A stretch of 64,000 nucleotides of DNA from Trichodesmium erythraeum GBRTRLIN201 (GCA_018457135.1 JAGGDU010000164.1:1-64000), one strand, 5' to 3'; positions 42,123 through 51,749 are shown, counted from the first letter of the stretch. A program made the numbers and translations. Notes: a model not told the origin generated them from the letters alone.

Positions 42123-43922
42123 CTATTCAAAAGTCCTGGGGGGGAAACTCACAAGACGAAAACCAATACCGATGTAGTCCGCCCCGACCGAGTCATAGTT
42201 GATGCGGTCCGCAGAGCGACACCTCCCAGGATAGTTGACCCAGGAGCCGCCACGACAGACTCTTCTACTACTATCACCTCCAGTTTCCCAGGCACTGCCA
42301 TCAGTAGGTGCTCCATTATAGTTTTCATGCCCAACATCCTGACACCACTCGTACACATTCCCATGCATATCGTACAAACCAAATGCATTCGGTGGAAAAA
42401 TTCCCACATCTGTTGTTTCTTTTCGATATTTTCCTTTCGGAGCATCAGCATAAGTATAGTTGCCATTGTAGTTAACTAACTCAGAGGTTATAGTTTCTCC
42501 AAAATAAAATGGTGTTGTTGTTCGGGCTCGACAAGCATATTCCCATTGGCTCTCACTGGGTAGACTATATTGTTTTCCTGTTATTCGTGAGAGTTTCCGA
42601 CAAAATTCTGTCGCATCATTCCAACTTACTTTTTCCACAGGACGGTTTGCACCTTTAAACCTAGCAGGGTTATTTCCCATAACTGCTTCCCACTGTGCTT
42701 GAGTAACTGCATATTTTCCCATCAAAAATTCTGGCACATCTACATAATGTTGCGGACCTTCCTTGTCAAGTCTTTCTGCTTCTTTCTTTGGAGACCCCAT
42801 CAAAAACCTACCTCCGGGAATTTTTACCATTTCTAGAGAAACTCCATTACCAATATTTTCTGTTATTACTTCTGCTTGACCTTGAGCGCGACTTATTATT
42901 TCTCCTCTTCGGTTAACTGTGACAGTAGTAAATGTCTGAATAGAAATTTTTGCTGGTTTTTGATTGAAAAATCTCCCCGCAAACCAACTTCCTCCTTGAC
43001 CCCGGGGTTGGGATGGGTTGACGTTGAGTGTGCTTTCTGCCGCTGGTCTCTGTGTTGGCTTAGGTGGGTTAGGTTTTTTCCTCGCTTCTTGTAAAACATC
43101 TAAGACTTCCATGGCATTTTCATAACGCTGGGGAAAATATTCATGCACCATCTTATCTAGTATATCTGCCAGACGGTTGCTTACTTGAGCTTCATTTCGC
43201 CAGATCACATTTCCTGTTTTGGGGTCTGTGAGTAAACTCTGGGGTTCCTTACCTGTCAATGCTCTTATCCCTACCATTCCTACTGCATATATGTCGCTAC
43301 TGAGCTTCGGTTTACCATTGCTTTGTTCGCTGGGCATATAGCCAGGAGTTCCCACTGCAACAGTTAAAGTTGTTGCACCTTGTTGGTTTATAGTCAATAC
43401 ATCTATTTCTTTTACCGCCCCAAAGTCTATTAATACTATTTTATTGTCTGACCTACGGCGCATCAAATTTTGGGGTTTAATGTCTCGGTGAATTACATTA
43501 TTTTGATGAGCAACTGTTAATGCTTCTAATATTCCTTTGAGTAAAGCAATAGTGTCAGACTCACTTAATTTTTTTCCCGGAGTCAGCTCCCGACTTATAT
43601 CTTGCCCTTCTATATATTCTTGTACTAAATAAAATTCTCTTTGTTCTTGGAAATAGGCAAATAATCTTGGTATTTGGTCTGAGTCATTACCTAATTTGTA
43701 TAAGATATCTGCTTCTCTTAGAAATAACTTTCTAGCAATATTTAGAACTGTAGAGTCCGGGCTTTTTGGCTTCAGATGTTTGACCACGCATTTGGGATAT
43801 CCGGGTAAGTCTAGATCTTCAGCTAAGTAGGTATAGCCAAACCCTCCAGTTCCTAGAGATTTAATGACTTTATAACGGTTTCTCAGAATTTGTTCAGACT
43901 GCATAATTTTTTGAATTATCAA
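42123..43922 (-). CDS. Ser/Thr kinase-FGE-sulfatase fusion protein (copy B)
   Basis: This 599-residue tandem duplicate of copy A has the kinase domain at about 14-280: LGTGGFGYTYLA as P-loop, K48, HRDIKPQN and IDFGAVKE. Long blocks are identical to copy A between residues 95 and 275. The linker is shorter, with one TFTTVTVNR motif. The FGE-sulfatase/C-type-lectin-like domain spans about 350-595: VKIPGGRFLMGSP, YSLPSESQWEYACRA and YDMHGNVYEWCQD. Cytoplasmic or membrane localisation is unclear, as no transmembrane helix was seen. The gene is 820 bp from copy A in the same direction. Together they suggest kinase signalling coupled to a ligand-binding module that varies. Confidence 0.9.
   Translation of the reverse strand: MIIQKIMQSEQILRNRYKVIKSLGTGGFGYTYLAEDLDLPGYPKCVVKHLKPKSPDSTVLNIARKLFLREADILYKLGNDSDQIPRLFAYFQEQREFYLVQEYIEGQDISRELTPGKKLSESDTIALLKGILEALTVAHQNNVIHRDIKPQNLMRRRSDNKIVLIDFGAVKEIDVLTINQQGATTLTVAVGTPGYMPSEQSNGKPKLSSDIYAVGMVGIRALTGKEPQSLLTDPKTGNVIWRNEAQVSNRLADILDKMVHEYFPQRYENAMEVLDVLQEARKKPNPPKPTQRPAAESTLNVNPSQPRGQGGSWFAGRFFNQKPAKISIQTFTTVTVNRRGEIISRAQGQAEVITENIGNGVSLEMVKIPGGRFLMGSPKKEAERLDKEGPQHYVDVPEFLMGKYAVTQAQWEAVMGNNPARFKGANRPVEKVSWNDATEFCRKLSRITGKQYSLPSESQWEYACRARTTTPFYFGETITSELVNYNGNYTYADAPKGKYRKETTDVGIFPPNAFGLYDMHGNVYEWCQDVGHENYNGAPTDGSAWETGGDSSRRVCRGGSWVNYPGRCRSADRINYDSVGADYIGIGFRLVSFPPRTFE
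42150..42255 (-). other. Putative DGR variable region of copy B
   Basis: The coding strand reads RGGSWVNYP, CRSADR, then INYDSVGADYIGI, then GFRLV. In the 17 codons from the CRS Cys, 14 end in G or C. In 17 codons shortly upstream (HENYNGAPTDGSAWETG) only 4 do. N-N-C codons are expected when AAC codons of a template are mutated at adenines. A similar tail (AGGACTTTTGA here, AGAACTCTTTGA in copy A) follows both and could be a homing site. Confidence 0.6.
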
Positions 43923-44122
43923 TTATTTGTTATTAATTATAAACACTTAAATGCTCAGGCAAAAGTAAGTAATATTTTAGATTATTAATTTTATACAGCA
44001 AATTTGTGACACAAATAGACAGCTTTCCCGCTCCTAGTTCCTGAGTCTTAGCTCCTGACTCCAGGCTCCTGGCTTCTGGCTTACCTTTTTAATAAACTTT
44101 TGTAAACCAGACTTACTATTAA

Positions 44123-46252
44123 TTACCATTTCCCCATAGAACCCCAAGTTGCCCCAGAAAAACAGCCACAAAGAGCACCTAAACCAGCTCCAAAAATTGT
44201 TGAAAAAATTGAAGTCCAGTCTCCATTAACTCGCATAATTTCTACTAAGTCTATTGACACTATTTGTGGTAAAAAACCACCGCAAATTATGCCAATAATT
44301 GTACCTAAAAAACACCCCCAAATTCCACCTAATAAAGCACCTCTAGCCCCGGATAAATTATTAGACAAAGGCAAAGTAGGAGCACCTAAAATTGGTCCTA
44401 AAATTACACCCCCTATAACTCCACCCATAGCACCGACACCCATTGCCGAAATCATACTACTTATTAATATAGATACCAATTCATCCCAAGAATTACTATT
44501 ATCATTCATAGCTTCCTGAAAGACAAAAATTCCAGCTAAAATAGCTCCAATAACTGTACCTAAAAAAGCACCCCAAATTACACCTAAAAATAAACCTCGT
44601 CTACCCAAAACTCGCCCAGGAACAGGAAACGCTAAAGGTGGTTTAAAATAACTCCAAACACTACCCCAAATAGTACCTAAAAATCCTCCTAATACGACTG
44701 CTTGGCCAAATGCACCAAGACGGTTACCTATTCCATAAACAGCACCAGTAATAGCAGCAGCCAGAAACCCTCCCCAGAGCCCCCCTGTTAAACCTAAACT
44801 AGCACTAGATGAGTTCATAGGGATAACATATTGGCAAGCGATCGCGAAAAAAGCACCCCAAAATATTCCCATAACAACACCACCTAAAATAGCAATGCTA
44901 CTGTTAACTATGCCTAAGACCAGACCTGCTACTGCCGCCGCCAGCAAAACTCCCCAAAAACCACCAAAAATAGCATCTTGAGCAATACCAAGAAGACCTT
45001 TACCACCCCCTGGCAAAGGAATTATTGGTAAAGAGGGGGGCTTAAATTTAGTAACAACAGGAGTCAGTAAAGGTTGATATTGCCCCATGGGTCGAGTGAT
45101 CACAATTGGTTTTGGTGGAGCTGGTTTTTGAGAAGGAGTAGCTTTTGGTGACTTTAAAGGTAAAAGTTTCCCTTTTTTGAGAGCAGGTTCCAAATGTTGC
45201 TTATTTCTAACTGCTTCCCTTGATGGAAAAGGGTCTCGTCCTTTTAAAAGTTTAGTCCGCGCGCACCAAGGACAAGACTTTAGGTAGTTTCCATACCAAT
45301 GCTGATGATTTTTTTGACAGTGCACTAGACTATCTTCTGACTCTCGCAACCCCTGTAACCAAGCCTTAGCATCTGGGCGCAACTCTGGGCGTTCATGCCC
45401 TAACTCAAAACAGTTAATGAATAGCTCTTGTATAGTGGGGTGTAAAATTTCCCAATGTAGTGCCGTTGGAGTCGTGCGATAGGGAACTCGCTTTTGACTA
45501 TAGGGAAAATGACCAGCCTGGATCCGAGCTTCAAGGTTGGGGGGTTCTCCTCTACCTTTGTAAATTCCTGCAAAAGGGTGAGTTCCCTCCATCAAAAGTT
45601 GAAATATTAATACTGCCATGCCAAATAGGTCATGTTCAGGTTTGCGGTCAATTTTCCGGAAACTCTGACCTTGTAGTTCTGGGGGAGTAAATTCTAGTTT
45701 GCCGACGGGGCAACGGTAAATTTCTTTGGTGTAGGGGTCGCGCACTTGAAAGGAGTCTGTGTCAACTAGGGTAACAAGAGCAGTATCGGTGACGAGAATA
45801 TTTGATTCATTGATGTCACCAATAGTATATCCACTGTTATGTAAAGCGTTCACGGCTGCGACGAAGTTACGAGCTGTGCGATGGAGGTAACGATAGTTGA
45901 AAAGAGGTTTTTGTTCTCGACGGTTGCGAGGGTTATAGAATATATGTAGGGGTTGTGCTCTGGAAACCCGAGGCATTAAAAAACCAACTATTTGATGTTT
46001 GTTATTAGTAGTGCGCAATAGATCTATAGGCCATGCGATCGCTGCATGTCCGCTTCCTATGGGTACATCTGGTGGATGAGAGAACATTACGGTCAGTTTA
46101 TCGGCGTCCTCGTCTGTCGGTTTATGGTAAATTTTGGCCACTAAGGAGGGGTTTTTGAGCACAGGATAGATACGACCTTCACCACCCCCACCAATGGGGT
46201 TTTGGGTATCCAAGGTTATAATTTGTTCACTGAACTGACGTTGCAACCGCAT
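44123..46252 (-). CDS. YegI-like atypical kinase with glycine-rich membrane domain
   Basis: This 709-residue protein has an N-terminal kinase-like domain (about 14-300) of the COG4248/YegI type: IGGGGEGRIY as P-loop (20-29), VAKIY with K40, GYTIGDINESNILV (catalytic D146) and LVDTDSFQV (DTD in place of DFG). A Cys/His cluster follows near 317-337 (CQKNHQHWY, then CPWCAR), then a Pro-rich linker. Residues 425-709 are hydrophobic and glycine-rich, with at least six G-x-x-W-G units (GGFWG, GIFWG, GGLWG, GTIWG, GVIWG, GGIWG) spaced along predicted helices. It is probably an inner-membrane kinase-like signalling protein. It lies just upstream of the two kinase-FGE genes on the same strand. Confidence 0.78.
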   Translation of the reverse strand: MRLQRQFSEQIITLDTQNPIGGGGEGRIYPVLKNPSLVAKIYHKPTDEDADKLTVMFSHPPDVPIGSGHAAIAWPIDLLRTTNNKHQIVGFLMPRVSRAQPLHIFYNPRNRREQKPLFNYRYLHRTARNFVAAVNALHNSGYTIGDINESNILVTDTALVTLVDTDSFQVRDPYTKEIYRCPVGKLEFTPPELQGQSFRKIDRKPEHDLFGMAVLIFQLLMEGTHPFAGIYKGRGEPPNLEARIQAGHFPYSQKRVPYRTTPTALHWEILHPTIQELFINCFELGHERPELRPDAKAWLQGLRESEDSLVHCQKNHQHWYGNYLKSCPWCARTKLLKGRDPFPSREAVRNKQHLEPALKKGKLLPLKSPKATPSQKPAPPKPIVITRPMGQYQPLLTPVVTKFKPPSLPIIPLPGGGKGLLGIAQDAIFGGFWGVLLAAAVAGLVLGIVNSSIAILGGVVMGIFWGAFFAIACQYVIPMNSSSASLGLTGGLWGGFLAAAITGAVYGIGNRLGAFGQAVVLGGFLGTIWGSVWSYFKPPLAFPVPGRVLGRRGLFLGVIWGAFLGTVIGAILAGIFVFQEAMNDNSNSWDELVSILISSMISAMGVGAMGGVIGGVILGPILGAPTLPLSNNLSGARGALLGGIWGCFLGTIIGIICGGFLPQIVSIDLVEIMRVNGDWTSIFSTIFGAGLGALCGCFSGATWGSMGKW

Positions 46253-46691
46253 GGGGTTTGGGTAAGTTTTCTAAGGGTGTTTTACAGTTTATAGTATAGC
46301 TTGAGTTTTTTAATTTTGTTAATAATTTTTTTCTAAAATTTTATTGAAAGACTCAGAATAAAGTTTAGTCTATTAGCTGTTTATTTTTTTTGTAGTTAGG
46401 TTTTAGTATTTCCCATATTTATGTTGGGGCTAAAACCTGACTATGAGTCATCTAAAAATATAATGCTTAAAGGAATTTATCAGGGATAAGTATTGTTGAC
46501 TAAAACTTTTTCTAATTAGATTTTGCTGCTCATAATTATAGATTATCAATAAAAAAAATAAAAAAAATTGCTGTATCTATTTTTGAGTAAAAAGTACCTT
46601 TGAAAAGGTTATATATTCATTAGTTAATGCTGATTTTCACTTTTAAATGTGAGCTAAAATTACTGTTAAAAAACATTTTTTTGGCCTATTT
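46253..46691. other. Intergenic region
   Basis: AT-rich. No gene, terminator or repeat was recognised. Confidence 0.3.
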
Positions 46692-48047
46692 TTAATTGTT
46701 GAATTTAAAAGTTTTATTAAAGTAAAAATAAGCTCCAATACCAACTACTAAATTCGCAAAACAAGTCCCATAAAAAATACCATTGATACCCAATAACCAA
46801 CTTCCCAAATATGTTAAAGGTACATACAAAAATAACACTCTTATGAGACTCATCATTACAGAAGGTAAAGGTTTTCCCAGAGCATTGAAAGTTGCACTAG
46901 AAATTAACGTGATCCCAAGGGTACCATAACTAATAGGCATTATCAGTAGATATTTAGTAGCGACCTCGATAACTTCGGGATCTGAATCAAATATTGAAAC
47001 TAACCAACTCCCGCCTATAGCTAAAGCGATCGCTATTATAGCTCCCCAAAAAAGACTAAACTTAAACCCTAAGTTCCCACCTAAATACACACGGTTATAC
47101 TGTTTTGCTCCCCAGTTTTGCCCCACAAAAGGAATAAAGCTACTGGATAATGCCAAAAATACTATAAAACAAAATACCTCTATCTTAGAAGCAATGCCAA
47201 AAGCTGCCACTGCTGCAGTGCCATAAGTTGCTATCAAACTAGTAATAAAGCTGACAGAAATTGGTATGATTATATTTTGACCTATATTAGGTATAGCTAT
47301 AGAAAGGATATTTTGCCAATTTCGGAGAAGAAGCTTAAAGCTAGGCAGCTTCCAACAGATCATTTGTTGGTGATAGTGCAGAAAAAACAAAGAAGCTGCT
47401 AAGGTAGCTACCATACTAATAACCGTTGCCAACGCCGCTCCTTGTAACCCCATCCCTGAAATTGGACCGACTCCAAAAATTAGTATTGGGTCTAGCACAA
47501 GGTTAACAATACCTGCTACAGTCATCACCACACTGGGAACGAATGTATTACCAGTAGCGCGAATAATACTATTACCAACTATTGGCACTACTGCAAAAAT
47601 TCCTCCTAAATACGAAGTTTTCATATATTGTCGAATTAGAGGCAAAGTTTCTGCTTTTGCCCCTAGAGCAGTAAATAGCGGCTCAATAGTTGCTAAACCT
47701 AGAATGACTAAAATTGCCCCTACTAGTAAAGATAAAATTAAACTATCTGTAGTAAGTCGCTTAACTTTATAGTCATCGCGATCGAGGACAGGAGTTTGAA
47801 CGCGCTTTCCAATAGCCCTTGAAATACAAGAACTAACACCTATTCCCAGACCTATTGATACACTATTTAAGAATGTTATTACTGGGAATGTGAAGCTTAT
47901 TGCTGCTAGCTCTTTTGTTCCCAGTTGAGCGACAAAGTAGGTATCAATAATACTGAAACCTAGCAGCGCCAAAATTCCCCAAACTGTCGGCAGTGTTAGC
48001 TTTAGTAAGAGTGTGCTTATTTTACCTTCTGTTAGTTTTTGTTTCAT
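46692..48047 (-). CDS. MATE-family efflux transporter
   Basis: This 451-residue inner-membrane protein has about 12 helices and belongs to the multidrug/toxin extrusion superfamily, which exports cationic drugs or metabolites using Na+ or H+ gradients. TLPTVWGILALLGFSIIDTY near the N-terminus is the MatE signature, followed by FVAQLGTKELAAISF. IRATGNTFVPSVVMTVAGI and DPILIFG in the first repeat recur as FNALGKPLPSVMMSLIRVL in the second. The family is unambiguous; the substrate is unknown. A HIP1 site interrupts codons without changing the frame. Confidence 0.92.
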   Translation of the reverse strand: MKQKLTEGKISTLLLKLTLPTVWGILALLGFSIIDTYFVAQLGTKELAAISFTFPVITFLNSVSIGLGIGVSSCISRAIGKRVQTPVLDRDDYKVKRLTTDSLILSLLVGAILVILGLATIEPLFTALGAKAETLPLIRQYMKTSYLGGIFAVVPIVGNSIIRATGNTFVPSVVMTVAGIVNLVLDPILIFGVGPISGMGLQGAALATVISMVATLAASLFFLHYHQQMICWKLPSFKLLLRNWQNILSIAIPNIGQNIIIPISVSFITSLIATYGTAAVAAFGIASKIEVFCFIVFLALSSSFIPFVGQNWGAKQYNRVYLGGNLGFKFSLFWGAIIAIALAIGGSWLVSIFDSDPEVIEVATKYLLIMPISYGTLGITLISSATFNALGKPLPSVMMSLIRVLFLYVPLTYLGSWLLGINGIFYGTCFANLVVGIGAYFYFNKTFKFNN

Positions 48048-48283
48048 TTTTCAGCAATAATATTTCTTAATGTTATTTACAAAACTTTACCATTTATTTT
48101 TCATTTTGGGCAACTGCATCTAAATTTTCCACAACACAAACAATAAGCAGAGAGAGTGTATAGGGCTATACAAGTCTTGAGGACATTTTTAAACTATCTT
48201 CCTGAAACTGTTGACAGCTTTTGTTTTGCAGTTAGTCAGTTATGATTTTAAAAGAAGTAGAAGAGAATTAAAGTGAATAAATA

Positions 48284-48977
48284 TTGTGAAGGAAAGTACG
48301 GGTGACTATTTTCAGTATTTTCCCGAGAAATTTATTGAGCAATATGCCTTTGAATATGGTGTTAAAAAAGATGATATAGCCATTATGTCGGCTCTTTTGT
48401 TAAGTAAGTCTTACCAGGAAATAGTTGATGAAAAAGGTTAGGATATTGGGAGGGTAAGCAAGCACATGAATTTTGTTTATGAGAAGCTTAAAGTCGCACC
48501 GAGAGAAAAAAAGAGCAATTAAACTGCAGTGGTTACAACAACAATTTTTAACTCAATATCAGGTCAAAAAAAATTAATTATCAGGCAAAAAAAAAGGGAG
48601 GTAACTATGACATAGAAAAAGAAAAAAATAGACCTAATAAAATGAAAACAGAAAATGAAGTTGTTTGGAGTGGTAGATCCAATATAAGTTCTTTTGTTAT
48701 GATAGAAGAAGAATTAGAAATACTAACAAGATGGATCCTTGAAGATAAGTTTCGTTTAGTAACTATTTTTGGTTTAAAAGGTATCGGCAAGAATTTTCTT
48801 TCTGTTAAACTTACTGAAAAAATCAAGGATAAGTTTGAGTTTGTTATTTGGCGATCGCTTTCTTTAGACCCAAAAATTCGGCTTTTATTGACTTGGTTGA
48901 TTTTTACACAAGTCCTTAATAAATTTCAAATAATCTCAACCAGAAAACTTTTATTTAGTAACTTCAACAAATGCTAG
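48284..48977 (+). pseudogene. HTH/NB-ARC ATPase gene, decayed
   Basis: The first part, from a GTG at 48284, encodes YFPEKFIEQYAFEYGVKKDD and SKSYQEIVDEKG. A TAG at 48439-48441 follows, then DIGRVSKHMNFVYEKLKV, resembling the N-terminal helix-turn-helix of cyanobacterial NB-ARC proteins. A second part, from 48642, encodes the start of an NB-ARC domain (EEELEILTRWILEDKFRLV, then FGLKGIGKNFLS and FEFVIWRSLSLDP). The Walker A normally reads G-M-G-G-I-G-K-T; here the final Thr is Asn. After about 90 codons the match is lost. A WD40 or TPR sensor would normally follow and is absent. Confidence 0.65.
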
Positions 48978-50787
48978 AAATTCCAAACAAAAATCAAGAC
49001 ATTCATCGGTTTACTATTTCTAGGGTAGTACGTTTTTTAGTAGGAGTTATATTATGTTGTTTATTAATTCTGACCAGTGGTTGTCAGCCAAAATTGTTAA
49101 ACTATGAGAATAATAACTCAAGATTAGTTTTAGTTAACCCTAGTCCACCTAACACTTTTAACTATGCCATATCTCGTTCTCCATACGAAATTTTTAGATT
49201 TATTTACGAAGGATTAATATCAGAAAATGGCTTAACTGGAGAATTAGAACCTGCCTTAGCAGAATCTTGGGTTTTGTCTGAAGATAAAAAGCGGATTATC
49301 TTTACTTTGCGGTCAAAATTAAAATGGTCTGATGGAAAACCTCTTACTGCTGATGATGTTATCTTTACCTATCAAGATATTTATCTCAACCCCAAAATTC
49401 CCACTATCTACAGAGACTTTTTAAGAATTGGCAGTAGTGGTGCTTTTCCCTCAGTTAAAAAAATAGATCGGCGCCGAGTAGAATTTATTTTGCCCGAACC
49501 TTTTGCCCCATTTATCAGATATGTAGAAAAATTAAAAATTTTACCAGCTCATGCTTTGCGGGATACTATTTTCTCAACTGATGCTGATGGTAAACCTCTA
49601 TTTTTATCAACCTGGAATACAAATACACAGCCACAAAAAATTATTAGTAACGGTGCATTTAAACTAGCAAATTATATTCCTTCCCAAAGAATAATTTTAG
49701 AAAAAAATCCTTTCTATTGGCGTAAAGACTCAGCCGGTAATTCTCTTCCCTATATTGATCAACTTATCATTGAAATTATTCCATCAACTGATAATCAATT
49801 AATCAGATTTCGTTCAGGAGAATTAGATAGTATTGGAGTAGATCCCGAAGCATTTCAATTACTTAAGCGAGAAGAAAAACGAGGTAAATATAAGATTTAT
49901 AATAGCAGTGCTCTAGGCTATAGATTTGTTGGTTTTAATCTTAATCAAGGTAAAAATTCAGAAGGAAAACCTCTTTTAGACCCTATTAAGTCTCGTTGGT
50001 TTAATAATTTAGCCTTTCGGCAAGCAGTTGCTTATGCTATTAATCGCCAACAAATTAATAATACTATTTATCGAGGTTTGGGGAAAATACAACATTCTCC
50101 TCTTGGAGTACAAAGCCCCTATTACTTATCTCCAGAAGCAGGATTAAAGGTCTATAAATATAACCCTGAAAAGGCAAAACAATTATTGTTAAATTCTGGT
50201 TTTCAATATAATAATGCCAATGAATTATTAGATGAGAATAGTAACCGAGTAGAATTTACAATTTTAGTAAAATCTGAAGACAAACTACGTATAGATACAG
50301 CAGTTAAAATTAAAGAAGACTTAAGTCGTATCGGGATTAAAGCTAATTTACAAGTACTCAACTTTAATACTGTTTCACAAAAGCTATTCTATAGTCGAGA
50401 TTGGGAATGTTATGTCGGAGCTTTTGGTGTTCGTGGTGCTGACTTTGAACCTAATTTACTATCCTTATTTTGGTTAAGTAATGGTTCATTTCATCAGTTT
50501 AACCTAGGTTCTAAACCTGGTGAATCAAGAATGAAAAATTGGCAAGTTTCTGATTGGGAAAAAAAATAGACCGTTTGTTTATTGCTGCTTATCAGACTGT
50601 AGATGAAGATAAACGTCGGGAAATTTACGGTGAGTTTCAACAAATTGTTTCCGAACAATTGCCTGTATTTTTTTTAGTCAATTCTCTAACACTCCAAGCA
50701 GTTCGTAATCATATTGATAATTTAAAAATTTCTGCTCTTAGTGGTGCTTTTTGGAACATTTATGAATTGAAAATTAAGGATAAATAA
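48971..50787 (+). pseudogene. ABC peptide-binding lipoprotein with frameshift at an A8 tract
   Basis: This is a family 5 extracellular solute-binding protein (DppA/OppA-like). It has a signal peptide and lipobox LILTSGC (Cys38), SRSPYEIFRFIYEGLISENG, LKWSDGKPLTADDVIFTYQD, GNGAFKL-like SNGAFKLANYIPS, and NLAFRQAVAYAINRQQI. The frame stops at 50567-50569. The missing C-terminus (KIDRLFIAAYQTVDEDKRRE, then QLPVFFLVNSLTLQAVRNH) continues one frame over to 50787. One extra A in the eight-A run at 50559-50566 would restore a protein of about 605 residues. This could be a true mutation, transcriptional slippage or a sequence error. No permease or ATPase genes are adjacent. Confidence 0.8.
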
Positions 50788-50933
50788 GTTAAGAATTTAG
50801 CTATCAACTATTAGTTTTCACTAATTCCTCATTCCCGATTTAATTTGATAATTAATAAAACTTTCTCTAATCCCTATTCCCTATCCCTATATTCCCTATT
50901 TTTCCAACCATATTCTTCAAAAATAGCTTTTAT

Positions 50934-51035
50934 AGGACTTACCCATAAACCTGGTTATGAGACTAAGTTTTGTGAGGGGCAAAAAACAATAATCAGGACA
51001 ATAAACCCAGTTTCTTGTTTGGTTGCGTAAGTCCT
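50934..51035. repeat. Small inverted-repeat element, AGGACTTAC family (copy 2)
   Basis: This 102-bp element begins AGGACTTACCC and ends GGTTGCGTAAGTCCT. Internal segments AACCTGGTT and AACCCAGTTTC are related. It lies about 50 bp before a lipoprotein gene and could affect its expression. Confidence 0.65.
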
Positions 51036-51083
51036 CTTTTAGTGGTATTATAATTAAAAGATTTATTTCTTGGCAGAGGAAAT

Positions 51084-51749
51084 ATGAAGAAAACAAAACT
51101 AGTAATAACATTAGCTACAGTTGTTTTTCTAGCAGCCTGTGATGTTGGTAATAATAGTCATATTAACCTGAGAAACTATGGTTATCCAAATAGAATGAAT
51201 CAGAGAAAAATGAGATTAAAAAATTATTATCAAACAAATATTGATGCCAATTATGTGGTAAGTTCTTGTCAAGAATTGATGGAAGATGAAATGGGATTTC
51301 CTAAAAATGGTCAGTGGTCATCCGTGGAAGATATAACTAAAACTCAATCCGGTTGGCAATGGCAAGGTTGGGTAGAATTTGATGGGGAAAGAAATAATTT
51401 TCTCTGCAATGTTGACAACAATGAAGTCGTAGCATACCCCTACAAAAAAGAAATATATCCTGATAGTTTTCCTGATAATTTATCTGAATCTAAAAATTTG
51501 AATGCCAGTAGTGTTGTGACTTCTTGTCAAGAATTTATGGCATATGAAATGGGGTTTCCGAAACATGGGAACTGGTCTTCTCAAAAAGATGTGAGAAAAA
51601 CTAGAAAAGGTTGGGAGTGGCAAGGATGGGTAGATTTGTATGGAGAACGAAATAAGTTTGTATGTACTGTTGATAATAATGGGGTTGGAGTCAGTACTAA
51701 TTTTGAAGATTCTTATAATTATGAATATGAATATAACTATACTTATTAG
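51084..51749 (+). CDS. Lipoprotein with duplicated Cys/Trp domain, unknown family
   Basis: This 221-residue protein starts with a short signal peptide and lipobox (VFLAAC, Cys19), so it is probably a periplasmic or outer-membrane lipoprotein. Two copies of a domain of about 60 residues follow (about 57-115 and 142-200). Each reads V-V-x-S-C-Q-E, then E-M-G-F-P-K-x-G-x-W-S-S, then G-W-x-W-Q-G-W-V, then G-E-R-N-x-F-x-C-x-V-D-N-N. The paired Cys in each copy could form one disulfide per domain. The tail is Tyr/Asn/Glu-rich (YNYEYEYNY). An AGAGGA site precedes the ATG at 51084. I do not recognise the family. Confidence 0.7.
   Translation: MKKTKLVITLATVVFLAACDVGNNSHINLRNYGYPNRMNQRKMRLKNYYQTNIDANYVVSSCQELMEDEMGFPKNGQWSSVEDITKTQSGWQWQGWVEFDGERNNFLCNVDNNEVVAYPYKKEIYPDSFPDNLSESKNLNASSVVTSCQEFMAYEMGFPKHGNWSSQKDVRKTRKGWEWQGWVDLYGERNKFVCTVDNNGVGVSTNFEDSYNYEYEYNYTY

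Noticed and set aside
42045-42479. 144-codon plus-strand ORF opposite the FGE domain
   Set aside because: It is the reverse of the well-supported kinase-FGE gene. Its length comes from the GC-rich variable segment.
39439-46252. A complete DGR cassette in the window
   Set aside because: No reverse transcriptase motif (YxDD type) was found in any translation, no accessory gene, and no adenine-rich template copy of the variable segment was seen.
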